NCBI GenBank assembly: GCA_030039975.1
Contig: JASHUO010000695.1
Coordinates: forward strand, 1-6,777
DNA from: Alphaproteobacteria bacterium
Lineage (GTDB): Bacteria; Pseudomonadota; Alphaproteobacteria; ATCC43930; CGMCC-115725
Direction of reading: 5' to 3'
Length of the DNA: 6,777 nt
Below are positions 1 through 6,410 of this stretch, in pieces. The first letter of the stretch is position 1; each line of letters starts with the position of its first letter. The position numbers and the translations under genes were made by a program. Below the pieces are notes generated by a model. It worked only from the letters and a program-made list of their open reading frames with translations, searched no databases and was not told the DNA's origin.

Positions 1-139
1 ACGTGACCAAAGCGCCTAAAGGCAGGCGATCACCGCCCTTGAATGCCTGTCGTCAGATCTAGTGCAACCAAGGTGCTGTTGCTGGCCAAAACCGGACTCC
101 ATCCCCACAAGGCCGTCTGACAAAGGAGCGGCAGCGAGT

Positions 140-841
140 ATGATCGTGCGCATGTCGCTCGACTTTGCGGAATGTGATCGGGCGCGCTTGGCGCGAGACG
201 CCGACTATGACGGTCGGTTCTATACCGGCGTCCGCACGACGGGCATCTACTGCCGTCCGGTCTGTCCGGTGCGCCCCGCCCGGTCGGCCAACGTTTCGTT
301 CTTCCCGTCGGCCGCCGCGGCAGAGGCGGCTGGCTTCCGCCCGTGTCTGCGCTGCCGGCCCGAAACCGCGCCATTTTGCAGCGCCTGGATCGGCAGCCGG
401 GCGACCGTCGAGCGGGCGCTGCGGCTCATCGCCGAGGAGGGAGCACTCGATCAGGAGGGAGCCAGTGTGGAGCGCTTGGCCCAGCGCCTCGGCGTGGGAT
501 CAAGACAGCTGACTCGACTATTCGCGCGCTATCTCCAGGCTAGTCCTTCAAAAGTGGCAAGGACCGCACGCGTGCAGCGAGCCAAACGCCTCCTCGACGA
601 GACCGGGTTGCCGATGATTGAGATCGCGATGCGGGCGGGCTTCGGGAGCCTGCGACGGTTCAACTCCGTCTTTGCTGAAGTCTACGGCAGGCCGCCGACC
701 GAGATTCGCCGCACGCGGCGATCGGCCCGTAAGGCGGAACAAACGGTCGAGGATGTCACCAACGAAAAGGCGCTCTTCAGTCCTCGTGCCAGATCTGCGC
801 CGAGGTCCCAAAAATTGCCTGAGTTCCCGCTTCGCGAATAG
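140..841 (+). CDS. Ada-like methyl-phosphotriester sensor / AraC-type regulator, without repair enzyme domain
   Basis: A 233-residue protein with an Ada-type zinc domain (about 8-75) followed by an AraC-type helix-turn-helix (about 86-192). The four zinc cysteines are C38, C42 (in CRPVC), C69 and C72 (in CLRC). With the ATG at 140 they fall at the same numbers as in E. coli Ada, where C38 accepts a methyl group from a DNA phosphotriester and turns the protein into an activator. An AAAGGAG ribosome site at 122-128 supports this start over the upstream ATG at 62 or the ATG at 152. After the second helix-turn-helix (IEIAMRAGFGSLRRF, 160-174) comes only a basic tail of about 40 residues. There is neither the MGMT domain of Ada nor the AlkA glycosylase found in Ada-AlkA fusions. 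It resembles Bacillus AdaA in architecture. The likely role is sensing methylated DNA and activating repair genes. Family assignment is firm; its targets are unknown. Confidence 0.9.
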   Translation: MIVRMSLDFAECDRARLARDADYDGRFYTGVRTTGIYCRPVCPVRPARSANVSFFPSAAAAEAAGFRPCLRCRPETAPFCSAWIGSRATVERALRLIAEEGALDQEGASVERLAQRLGVGSRQLTRLFARYLQASPSKVARTARVQRAKRLLDETGLPMIEIAMRAGFGSLRRFNSVFAEVYGRPPTEIRRTRRSARKAEQTVEDVTNEKALFSPRARSAPRSQKLPEFPLRE

Positions 842-865
842 CGCCGGCGTCACAGGCCGGCGTCA
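842..865. terminator. GC hairpin and 10-base direct repeat between convergent genes
   Basis: CGCCGGC at 842-848 pairs with GCCGGCG at 856-862 around a 7-base loop, in the 21-base gap between two convergent stop codons. It could end transcription from both sides. No T-tract follows on either strand, so intrinsic termination is doubtful. The same bases form a direct repeat, GCCGGCGTCA at 843-852 and 856-865, and the second copy contains the stop codon of the minus-strand reductase gene. Confidence 0.3.
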
Positions 866-1603
866 GATGAAGTTCATGCCGCCATTGAGCTGCACCGTCT
901 GACCGGTCATGTAGGGGTTGCCGATCACCATCAGCACGGCCTGGGCAACCTCCTCGGGATAGCCCAAGCGACCCAGCGGGATACGCGCAGCCATCTCGTC
1001 TCGGCGAGCGCGCATCATGTCGGTCTCGATCAGCGACGGCGCGACCGCGTTGACGGTGATGCCCTCTTTGACCAGCCGCGCCGCGTAGCCGCGGGTCAGC
1101 CCCTCCATCCCGGCTTTCGAAGCGTTGTAGTGCGCGCCAATGCCACCCGCTCCGCGCGCTGCGCCGGAGGAGATGTTGACGATGCGGCCCCATTTGCGCT
1201 TGCGCATCGCCGTCAGCACCGCCTGAGTACAGAGAAACACGGATTTCAGATTGACGGCGATCGTCAGGTCGAAGACGTCTTCGGTCAGGTCGTCGACGCC
1301 ACGTACGATCGCGATGCCGGCATTGTTGACCAGCACGTCGATCAGCCCCAATTCACCCGCCACGCGTTCCACCATCGCGGCGACCGCTTCGCGCCGGGAC
1401 ACGTCAGCGCCCACCGTCAGCGCCGTCCCGCCTTGCGCGCGGATCTTGGCGGCGACAGCTTCGGCGTCCGCGGCCCGCTCATGGTAGTTGACGGCGACTG
1501 CGGCGCCGGCCTCGGCAAAAGCAAGAGCGATTGCCGCGCCGATACCACGCGAAGCACCGGTGACCAGCGCGACGCGCCCGTGAAGATCGGGGAGTAAGCT
1601 CAT
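863..1603 (-). CDS. SDR family oxidoreductase (FabG-like 3-oxoacyl reductase type)
   Basis: A 246-residue classical short-chain dehydrogenase/reductase, full length for the family. The dinucleotide-binding motif TGASRGIG is at 15-22, D67 lies in the ADV motif, NNAG is at 93-96, and the catalytic tetrad is N118, S146, Y159 and K163 (YNASK). The C-terminal region with IETDM, PLGRLG and TGQTVQLNGG closely follows FabG. R19 in the glycine motif favours NADP(H). It is a soluble cytoplasmic enzyme expected to reduce a keto group or oxidise an alcohol; the substrate cannot be read from sequence. The ATG at 1603 was chosen because it leaves the usual eight or so residues before the first strand and has GAAGG 8 bases upstream; the frame stays open to 1690 with a less likely ATG at 1648. 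No acyl-carrier or fatty acid synthesis gene adjoins, so a housekeeping FabG role is unlikely. It is divergent from an efflux pump gene. Confidence 0.93.
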   Translation of the reverse strand: MSLLPDLHGRVALVTGASRGIGAAIALAFAEAGAAVAVNYHERAADAEAVAAKIRAQGGTALTVGADVSRREAVAAMVERVAGELGLIDVLVNNAGIAIVRGVDDLTEDVFDLTIAVNLKSVFLCTQAVLTAMRKRKWGRIVNISSGAARGAGGIGAHYNASKAGMEGLTRGYAARLVKEGITVNAVAPSLIETDMMRARRDEMAARIPLGRLGYPEEVAQAVLMVIGNPYMTGQTVQLNGGMNFI

Positions 1604-1850
1604 GGGTCCCGCCTTCGGTTCGCCGCGACACGCGCCTTCATCGCGCATTCCCTCCCCGCAGAGGGTAACCAAGACCTTGCATGAAATCACGAGATGGCCG
1701 ACCTCGTCGATGAAATCGTTTGATTGGACCGTGTGACAACCGAGGCCGCCGCCGACGGCCTGGCCTCGGTAGGATGGAATTGTCTCGCCTTCAGCCTTTC
1801 TTCATCCTGCTGCACAGGTACAGTCTCAGTCATCGGGAAGGTGGAAGGAA
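1604..1850. promoter_or_regulatory. Divergent promoter region with 9-bp inverted repeat
   Basis: This 247-base gap separates the divergent reductase and efflux pump genes, so it should hold both promoters. No clear sigma-70 hexamer pair could be picked by eye. The strongest element is a perfect inverted repeat, ACCGAGGCC at 1739-1747 and GGCCTCGGT at 1762-1770, with a small inner GCCG/CGGC stem (1748-1751 and 1756-1759). The octamer ATGAAATC occurs twice, at 1681-1688 and 1710-1717. The repeat could be an operator, or a folded leader of the pump mRNA. No regulator gene is encoded here. Confidence 0.4.
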
Positions 1851-3371
1851 GTGAACGATCGCGTGGGTTTCGATCAGAAGATGACGGCACCGACACGGCG
1901 GGAGCTGCGGGTGGTGCTGGCGGGGCTGATGCTGGCACTAACGCTCGCAGCGCTCGACCAGAATATCGTCGCCACCGCCCTGCCGCGCATCGTCAGCGAT
2001 CTTGGTGGCCTGGCGCATCTCTCCTGGGTCGTCACTGCCTTTCTGGTCGCTTCGACCACCACCACGCCGCTCTACGGTAAGTTCAGCGACATCTACGGCC
2101 GCAAGCCAGCCTTCATGGTGTCGATCACCGTATTCCTGGCGGCCTCGATGCTCTGCGGGCTGGCGCAGGGGATGACCGAGCTGATCGTGTTCCGCGGCCT
2201 CCAAGGCCTCGGCGCGGGCGGGCTGATCACCCTCGCGCAGACGACGATCGGCGACCTCGTCTCCCCGCGGGAGCGGGGCCGCTACCAGGGGCTGTTCGCC
2301 TCGGTCTTCGCCGGATGCAGCGTGGCTGGGCCGCTGCTCGGCGGCTTCATCACCGATGCGCTCTCCTGGCGCTGGATTTTCTACGTCAACCTGCCGGTGG
2401 GAGCGGTGGCGGTGGTGCTGATCGCGGCTGGGCTGGGTCGCCATGGGCGCGGCAGGGCGCATCACATCGACTATGCGGGCGCGCTGCTGCTGGTCGCTGC
2501 GACGTGCTGCGCACTGTTGGTGCTGAGCTGGGGCGGCAGCGTCTATCCCTGGTTCTCGACACCGGTGCTCGTGATCGGAGCCGCGGCGGTGATGCTTTAC
2601 GCCGCGCTTGCCCTGGTGGAGGGGCTGGCGGCGGAACCGGTGCTGCCGCCGCATCTCTTCACCAATAGCGTCTTCGTGCTCGGCGTGTTGGCGATCAGCC
2701 TGTCCGCGATGGCGCTGTTCGCAGCCGTCGTGTTCCTGCCGCTCTTCTTCCAGTTGGTGATGGGCGCGTCGCCGACGAAGGCTGGCCTGATGATCTCGCC
2801 GATGATGGGCGGCGTCATCTGCTCCTCCTTCCTCGGCGGCCGGTTGGTTTCCAAGACGGGTCGCTATAAGCGCTTTCCGGTTTTCGGGCTAGCGGCGGCA
2901 ACGACGGCGTATCTCGGGATGGCCTGGGCCGCGTCGCACGGGTTGCGGGCGGGCTGGATTGAGGGGTTGCTGGTGGTGATGGGGTTAGGCATCGGCTTCG
3001 TTATGCCGAATTTGACGACCGCAATACAAAACGCCGTTCCGCGGGCTGATCTGGGCGCGGCCACCTCCGCCTCGGCCTTCCTGCGCTCGCTCGGCGGCGC
3101 ATTGGGCGTAGCGCTGTCCGGCGCGATCCTCACCACGCGGCTGCGCGACCTGTCGACGGCAGGCGCCGCCAGCGCCCAGAATCATCTCGACCGCATCGCG
3201 CATCTGCCGCCAGCCGAGCATGCCGCGGTCGTGGGCGCCTATGCCCATGCGCTCTCCGCGACCTTCCTCGCTGGTGCGGCGATCGCCGCCTGCGCCTTCG
3301 TGATCGTGCTTTTCCTGCCAGAGCGGCCGCTTCGCTCCAGTCACGCAGAGCCGGCGCAGCCTTCGGAATAA
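1851..3371 (+). CDS. MFS multidrug efflux transporter, DHA2 (EmrB/QacA, 14-helix) family
   Basis: A 506-residue inner-membrane protein of the size expected for a 14-helix drug:proton antiporter. The first helix carries the DHA2 signature LDQNIVATALP (35-45, with acidic D36). Motif A is GKFSDIYGRKP (76-86), motif B is centred on R115 in FRGLQGLGAGG, and motif C is AGPLLGG (159-165). WRWIFYVNLPVG at 173-184 and FLPLFFQLVMG at 295-305 are also typical of the family. The last helix is about 471-490, followed by a short charged tail. The likely role is proton-driven export of hydrophobic or cationic compounds; the substrate is unknown. The start is a GTG with GGGAAGG at 1835-1841; an ATG at 1881 would also keep all helices. 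No HlyD/EmrA adaptor or outer-membrane partner adjoins, so it probably acts alone. The divergent reductase gene may share its control region. Confidence 0.93.
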   Translation: MNDRVGFDQKMTAPTRRELRVVLAGLMLALTLAALDQNIVATALPRIVSDLGGLAHLSWVVTAFLVASTTTTPLYGKFSDIYGRKPAFMVSITVFLAASMLCGLAQGMTELIVFRGLQGLGAGGLITLAQTTIGDLVSPRERGRYQGLFASVFAGCSVAGPLLGGFITDALSWRWIFYVNLPVGAVAVVLIAAGLGRHGRGRAHHIDYAGALLLVAATCCALLVLSWGGSVYPWFSTPVLVIGAAAVMLYAALALVEGLAAEPVLPPHLFTNSVFVLGVLAISLSAMALFAAVVFLPLFFQLVMGASPTKAGLMISPMMGGVICSSFLGGRLVSKTGRYKRFPVFGLAAATTAYLGMAWAASHGLRAGWIEGLLVVMGLGIGFVMPNLTTAIQNAVPRADLGAATSASAFLRSLGGALGVALSGAILTTRLRDLSTAGAASAQNHLDRIAHLPPAEHAAVVGAYAHALSATFLAGAAIAACAFVIVLFLPERPLRSSHAEPAQPSE

Positions 3372-3395
3372 CCCCGCGACACGGATGGCGGCGCA

Positions 3396-3413
3396 AAGGC
3401 CGACATACGGCTT
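3396..3413. terminator. Possible weak terminator after the efflux pump gene
   Basis: AAGGCCG (3396-3402) can pair with CGGCTT (3408-3413) around a 5-base loop with one bulged G, 24 bases after the pump stop codon. CTTCCTC follows on the plus strand and CTTTGCG on the minus strand, neither a real T-tract. The rest of the 188-base convergent gap (3372-3559) shows no gene. Confidence 0.25.
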
Positions 3414-3535
3414 CCTCGAGAGAGAAACCGAACGAAACGAAGCGCGCGCGCCGCCGCCGGCCATGCGATTGCTGAGCATTGACGCGAGCTGGAGTGGGCA
3501 GCGTCCCGGCTTGGCTTACCAGCCTCACATCGAGT

Positions 3536-3552
3536 GCGACTGTCCGCGTCGC
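3536..3552 (-). terminator. Possible hairpin just downstream of the cyclase gene
   Basis: GCGAC (3536-3540) pairs with GTCGC (3548-3552) around a 7-base loop, starting 7 bases past the cyclase stop codon on the minus strand. The stem is short and no T-tract follows, so it is only a position-based candidate. Confidence 0.2.
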
Positions 3553-3559
3553 CACAATC

Positions 3560-4945
3560 CTACGTCAGCGCGACCACCTCCACGGGGTCGGCGATGCCGG
3601 GAAGGATGCAGTCGCGGTGCCGCCGATGCGGGCGAAGCGGCCGAAAACCCTGTTCTGCCGCTTCCGACCAGGCGGGCGCAGCGACGAGCGCGTGCGCATT
3701 CACGGTCTTGGTCTGCGCCTGGAGCTTTGCGGCGCGATTAACGGGATCGCCGATTACCGTGTATTCCAGGCGGTCTTCCGTGCCGATCGCGCCGCAGATG
3801 ACCGCGCCCCAGGCAACGCCGATCCCGGATTCCAGCGCGGGTAGACCTTGCGCACGCCGACGCTCTGTCCACAGGCTCAGAGCTGCGACCAGTTCCTCCG
3901 TCGCCTTGAGCGCGTCCGCCACGGAAGTGCCGCATTCTCGTGTGGCGCCGAAAGCGGCCATGATACCGTCGCCGAGGTAGGTGATTATCCCGCCGCCATG
4001 GCGGCGCACGATCGGAACGACCACCGCCTGATACTCCCCCAGCATGGCGACGACGCTGGACGGCTCTAGGACGCTCGACAGGCTGGTGAAGCCGCGGAGG
4101 TCGATGAACATCGCGACCGCATTGCGGTGGACGCCGATGCCGGGATGGATCGCGTCTTTGGCATTGAGGATCGTCTCGGCGATGTCAGGAGCGAAGAACC
4201 GCGACAGCTCCGCGGCGGCGGCTTCGTCCGCGACCGACCGCACCAGCAACCGCCGCCCGCGGACAAGGGCCAGCGTCAGGACTGCCGTGACGACCAAGAT
4301 CGACACGATCTTGTCCACTTCGGCTCCGATCAGCACCTTCGGCGACGTCGCATAGTCGACGAAGTTGTGCGTCAGGACGGCGGCCATCGGTTCTCCGTGC
4401 ACCGCATAGAGGAGCAGTATCAGCCAGCCGATTGCCGCCGACAGGCCGGCGAGGACGACCCACCGCGGGTCGAAACGCAGCGCGCGCAACGCGATGAGGA
4501 TGAAGACATAGAGCAGCGTCGGGGCCTTGAGGTAGATCGCGGGAGGCTGCTGATACTGCAAGTGGAAGCTCCAGATGGTGATCATCAGCACCGCGATGTC
4601 GATGACGACCGACAGAGCCAAGAACCAGCTCCCGAGGCGTCTTCGATAAGCCAGCGTCAGACGGACCAGGGTGAAGAGGGCGTAGGCGCCCAGGGTCACC
4701 GGCACGGGCTCAAAGGGCACATCCGGAGAGAAGGCCTTGGGAGAGACAGCGTAGAACACCGCGAAGAAGACGATGGCTGCGATCTGCACCCAGCCGACCA
4801 GGATTTCGCTGCCCTCCTCCTGCCGCCGTATCGCCTGCATCACCCGCTCCGAGGGGCGCCGCGGTAGCGCGGGACCCAAGACGATTTCGGAGAATCGCCT
4901 CGCAGCCCGTCCGAGAGAGCCGTCGCTGGTCAGAATGAGCCTCAT
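3560..4945 (-). CDS. Six-helix membrane class III adenylate/guanylate cyclase-like protein
   Basis: A 461-residue protein. About 48 cytoplasmic residues precede six predicted membrane helices (roughly 49-68, 82-99, 107-126, 142-156, 161-182 and 212-229). A linker with LSRFFAPDIAETIL (247-260), typical of these cyclases, leads to a class III cyclase domain at about 275-461. Both metal-binding aspartates are present: D282 in FIDLRGFT and D326 in YLGDGIMAAFG. EYTVIGDPVN (394-403) contains the transition-state asparagine N403. Family knowledge predicts cAMP or cGMP synthesis by a homodimer at the inner membrane. Oddities: the base-recognising lysine usually found two residues before the LGD is T322; its partner position is T396; and the transition-state arginine is K407. 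The start is the ATG at 4945; an in-frame TTG at 4975 would add ten residues. The ribosome site is weak, and the ATG overlaps the stop of an upstream small frame (ATGA), suggesting translational coupling. Family is firm; activity and product are open. Confidence 0.9.
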   Translation of the reverse strand: MRLILTSDGSLGRAARRFSEIVLGPALPRRPSERVMQAIRRQEEGSEILVGWVQIAAIVFFAVFYAVSPKAFSPDVPFEPVPVTLGAYALFTLVRLTLAYRRRLGSWFLALSVVIDIAVLMITIWSFHLQYQQPPAIYLKAPTLLYVFILIALRALRFDPRWVVLAGLSAAIGWLILLLYAVHGEPMAAVLTHNFVDYATSPKVLIGAEVDKIVSILVVTAVLTLALVRGRRLLVRSVADEAAAAELSRFFAPDIAETILNAKDAIHPGIGVHRNAVAMFIDLRGFTSLSSVLEPSSVVAMLGEYQAVVVPIVRRHGGGIITYLGDGIMAAFGATRECGTSVADALKATEELVAALSLWTERRRAQGLPALESGIGVAWGAVICGAIGTEDRLEYTVIGDPVNRAAKLQAQTKTVNAHALVAAPAWSEAAEQGFRPLRPHRRHRDCILPGIADPVEVVALT

Positions 4946-5241
4946 CGATTCTCGCTCTCTGTCCGGCCGTCGCAAAACGCTCCCGCGTCACTGGCGTGTC
5001 GCTCACGCATCTGGTCCATGTCCGCCGCCAGCGTGGCCACCTCCGCCGTGGAAGCCGCCCGCATGGAGGGTCGCGAGCTCGCCGGAAACATAGGCTCGAT
5101 CTGGGGCGCCCCGACGGGCGAACCAGTCACAACCTCATCACGAAAAGGTGTGCCGGGCTCGCGGATCGTGGTGCCGACCTCGAGGGCGTCTGCATGGACG
5201 TCGAAAGTTACACTTGTAACGCTTTTGGTGCAGCACGACAT
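4942..5241 (-). CDS. Possible small hypothetical protein coupled to the cyclase
   Basis: A 99-residue frame with no family I recognise. Its TGA stop (4944-4942) overlaps the cyclase ATG (4945-4943) as ATGA, the usual geometry of a coupled two-gene operon. Third codon positions are mostly G or C over residues about 14-95, more so than in the antisense frame of the same register. The protein has no signal peptide or membrane helix. Residues about 60-82 (AASTAEVATLAADMDQMRER) could form an amphipathic helix, and CC occurs at 3-4. Against it: the ATG at 5241 has no clear ribosome site, and residues 8-12 are encoded by a palindrome that looks regulatory, so a later start is possible. It may instead be leader DNA of the cyclase that happens to be open. 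Confidence 0.35.
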   Translation of the reverse strand: MSCCTKSVTSVTFDVHADALEVGTTIREPGTPFRDEVVTGSPVGAPQIEPMFPASSRPSMRAASTAEVATLAADMDQMRERHASDAGAFCDGRTESENR

Positions 5242-5244
5242 GAT
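5207..5244 (+). promoter_or_regulatory. Palindromic operator candidate on a possible promoter of the AraC-type gene
   Basis: GTTACA (5207-5212) and TGTAAC (5215-5220) form a perfect 6-bp inverted repeat with a CT centre, AT-rich compared with its surroundings. TTGTAA (5215-5220) and CATGAT (5239-5244), 18 bases apart, each match a sigma-70 hexamer at four of six positions and point towards the AraC-type gene. A dimer bound to the palindrome would cover the -35. It could equally act on the divergent cyclase side. Confidence 0.3.
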
Positions 5245-5380
5245 GGCGTAATTCGCGTCACCCCAACGTGAGACGTTGTCAGGAAACGGGCGTGTGGCAT
5301 CGCGTTATCCGGGCGCCGGAAGCACGCTGCTCGGCCGTTATCTAAGTTCTCGACTGACCATCCAATTCAGCGGAATACGC

Positions 5381-6370
5381 ATGCGGGCGATAGTGCATCA
5401 GAACCGCTCTACTGGCAGGCCGAAGCTTGGTTACGACGCATGGAGAGCGCTGATCCATTCCTACTGCGGTCGCTTCAATCCAGAAGGCATCGAGCCCAAG
5501 GCTTTCGTGGGCCAGGCCAGCCCCCTCAGCGTCTGTGGACTCCAGGCGCTTGACATCGCCTGCAACCCTGGCCGGGTCGAGCGAACACAGCGGGACATTC
5601 GCCTTGATGGGAACGACAACTACTACGCGGTACTGCAGATCGCAGGTCAATCCACGATCGCCCAGAACGATGCGGTCACGGCACTTGGGGCCGGCGATGT
5701 CGCGCTTGTCGACGCGGCCCGACCGGTGACCGTCTTTTGTGAACACCGTCAGACGCAATGGATTTCGCTTCACCTCCTCCGCCCGTCGCTTGTCTCCCAT
5801 CTTGGGTTTGAGCCGCAGGGTGGTCTCACAGGGCACCGGTCCACGCTTGCCGCTCGTCTGCTCTCCGAGATGACCCGCGATGTCATCGCGGACGACGGAT
5901 CCGCCATCGGGCCAGCGGACGCCTACATGCACCTCGCAATTTACGATCTTCTCGGCGCGCTCTTTGCGCCTCCTGATCTCCGAGCGGTCTCCCCACACAC
6001 GGACAAGATCTTCGACCGGTTGTGCCGCATTATCAAGTCGCGCTTTGCCGAGCCTGACTTCGGCCCCGCCGACGTGGCAGCTGAAGCCGGCATCTCCCTA
6101 CGTTACCTGCAGAAGCTATTCGCCGTCCGCGGCTCTTCCTGCACCCACTTCGTACAATCGCTTCGTCTGGATCACGCGGCGCGCCTTCTGCATCGTCGCG
6201 AGTTGCTGAAGACGAAGCAGCCGCTGCGCGAGATCGCCGGCGCCGTCGGCTTCGACGACTATGCGCATTTCTGTCGAAGATTCCATGATCGCTTCGGCTG
6301 TCCGCCCAGCGGCTACACCGCAGACATACGCCGCGATAGCAGTGACACGGGTGCGCAACAGCAGGAATGA
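5381..6370 (+). CDS. AraC-family transcriptional regulator with AraC-binding-like sensor domain
   Basis: A 329-residue regulator. The N-terminal part (about 18-145) resembles the AraC-binding-like domain of FeaR-type activators, including GAGDVALVDAARPVTVF (103-119). The C-terminal AraC DNA-binding domain (about 210-315) has two helix-turn-helix units: VAAEAGISLRYLQKLF (232-247) and LREIAGAVGFDDYAHFCRRF (282-301). A ligand probably binds the N-terminal domain and modulates activation; neither ligand nor target can be read from sequence. The ATG at 5381 leaves a normal lead of about 16 residues and has GGA at 5372-5374. The frame is open upstream with a TTG at 5276 and a GTG at 5294; the GTG has a good AGGA at 5281-5284 and would add 29 residues of unremarkable sequence, so the start is uncertain. 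The gene is divergent from the cyclase and may regulate it or something to the right of the window. Confidence 0.9.
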   Translation: MRAIVHQNRSTGRPKLGYDAWRALIHSYCGRFNPEGIEPKAFVGQASPLSVCGLQALDIACNPGRVERTQRDIRLDGNDNYYAVLQIAGQSTIAQNDAVTALGAGDVALVDAARPVTVFCEHRQTQWISLHLLRPSLVSHLGFEPQGGLTGHRSTLAARLLSEMTRDVIADDGSAIGPADAYMHLAIYDLLGALFAPPDLRAVSPHTDKIFDRLCRIIKSRFAEPDFGPADVAAEAGISLRYLQKLFAVRGSSCTHFVQSLRLDHAARLLHRRELLKTKQPLREIAGAVGFDDYAHFCRRFHDRFGCPPSGYTADIRRDSSDTGAQQQE

Positions 6371-6379
6371 GACGGGACA

Positions 6380-6410
6380 CTGCCGCTCCTCTCCGTAGCA
6401 CGTGCGGCAG
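6380..6410 (+). terminator. Possible terminator hairpin after the AraC-type gene
   Basis: CTGCCGC (6380-6386) pairs perfectly with GCGGCAG (6404-6410) around a 17-base loop, starting 10 bases after the stop codon. No T-tract follows (CGACGAATTC), so intrinsic termination is unproven. Confidence 0.3.

Noticed and set aside
30..374. Minus-strand 114-residue frame at the left end
   Set aside because: It is antisense to the Ada-type zinc domain, is arginine/proline-rich and resembles no family.
1938..2654. Minus-strand 238-residue frame
   Set aside because: It is antisense to the efflux pump; its extreme arginine, histidine and glutamine content is typical of a shadow of a GC-rich membrane protein gene.
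4127..4867. Plus-strand 246-residue frame
   Set aside because: It lies opposite the cyclase membrane and linker region and is rich in D, R, Q and H; the minus strand carries the clear family motifs.
5207..5220. Palindrome as an integration or attachment site
   Set aside because: No integrase, tRNA gene or second copy is in the window, so an operator is the simpler reading.
4996..5271. Plus-strand frames at 4996-5271 and 5018-5251
   Set aside because: They have no ribosome site or family resemblance, and weaker third-position bias than the minus-strand small frame that overlaps the cyclase start.
5342..5998. Minus-strand 218-residue frame
   Set aside because: It is antisense to the sensor domain of the AraC-type regulator, whose sense frame has recognisable domains.
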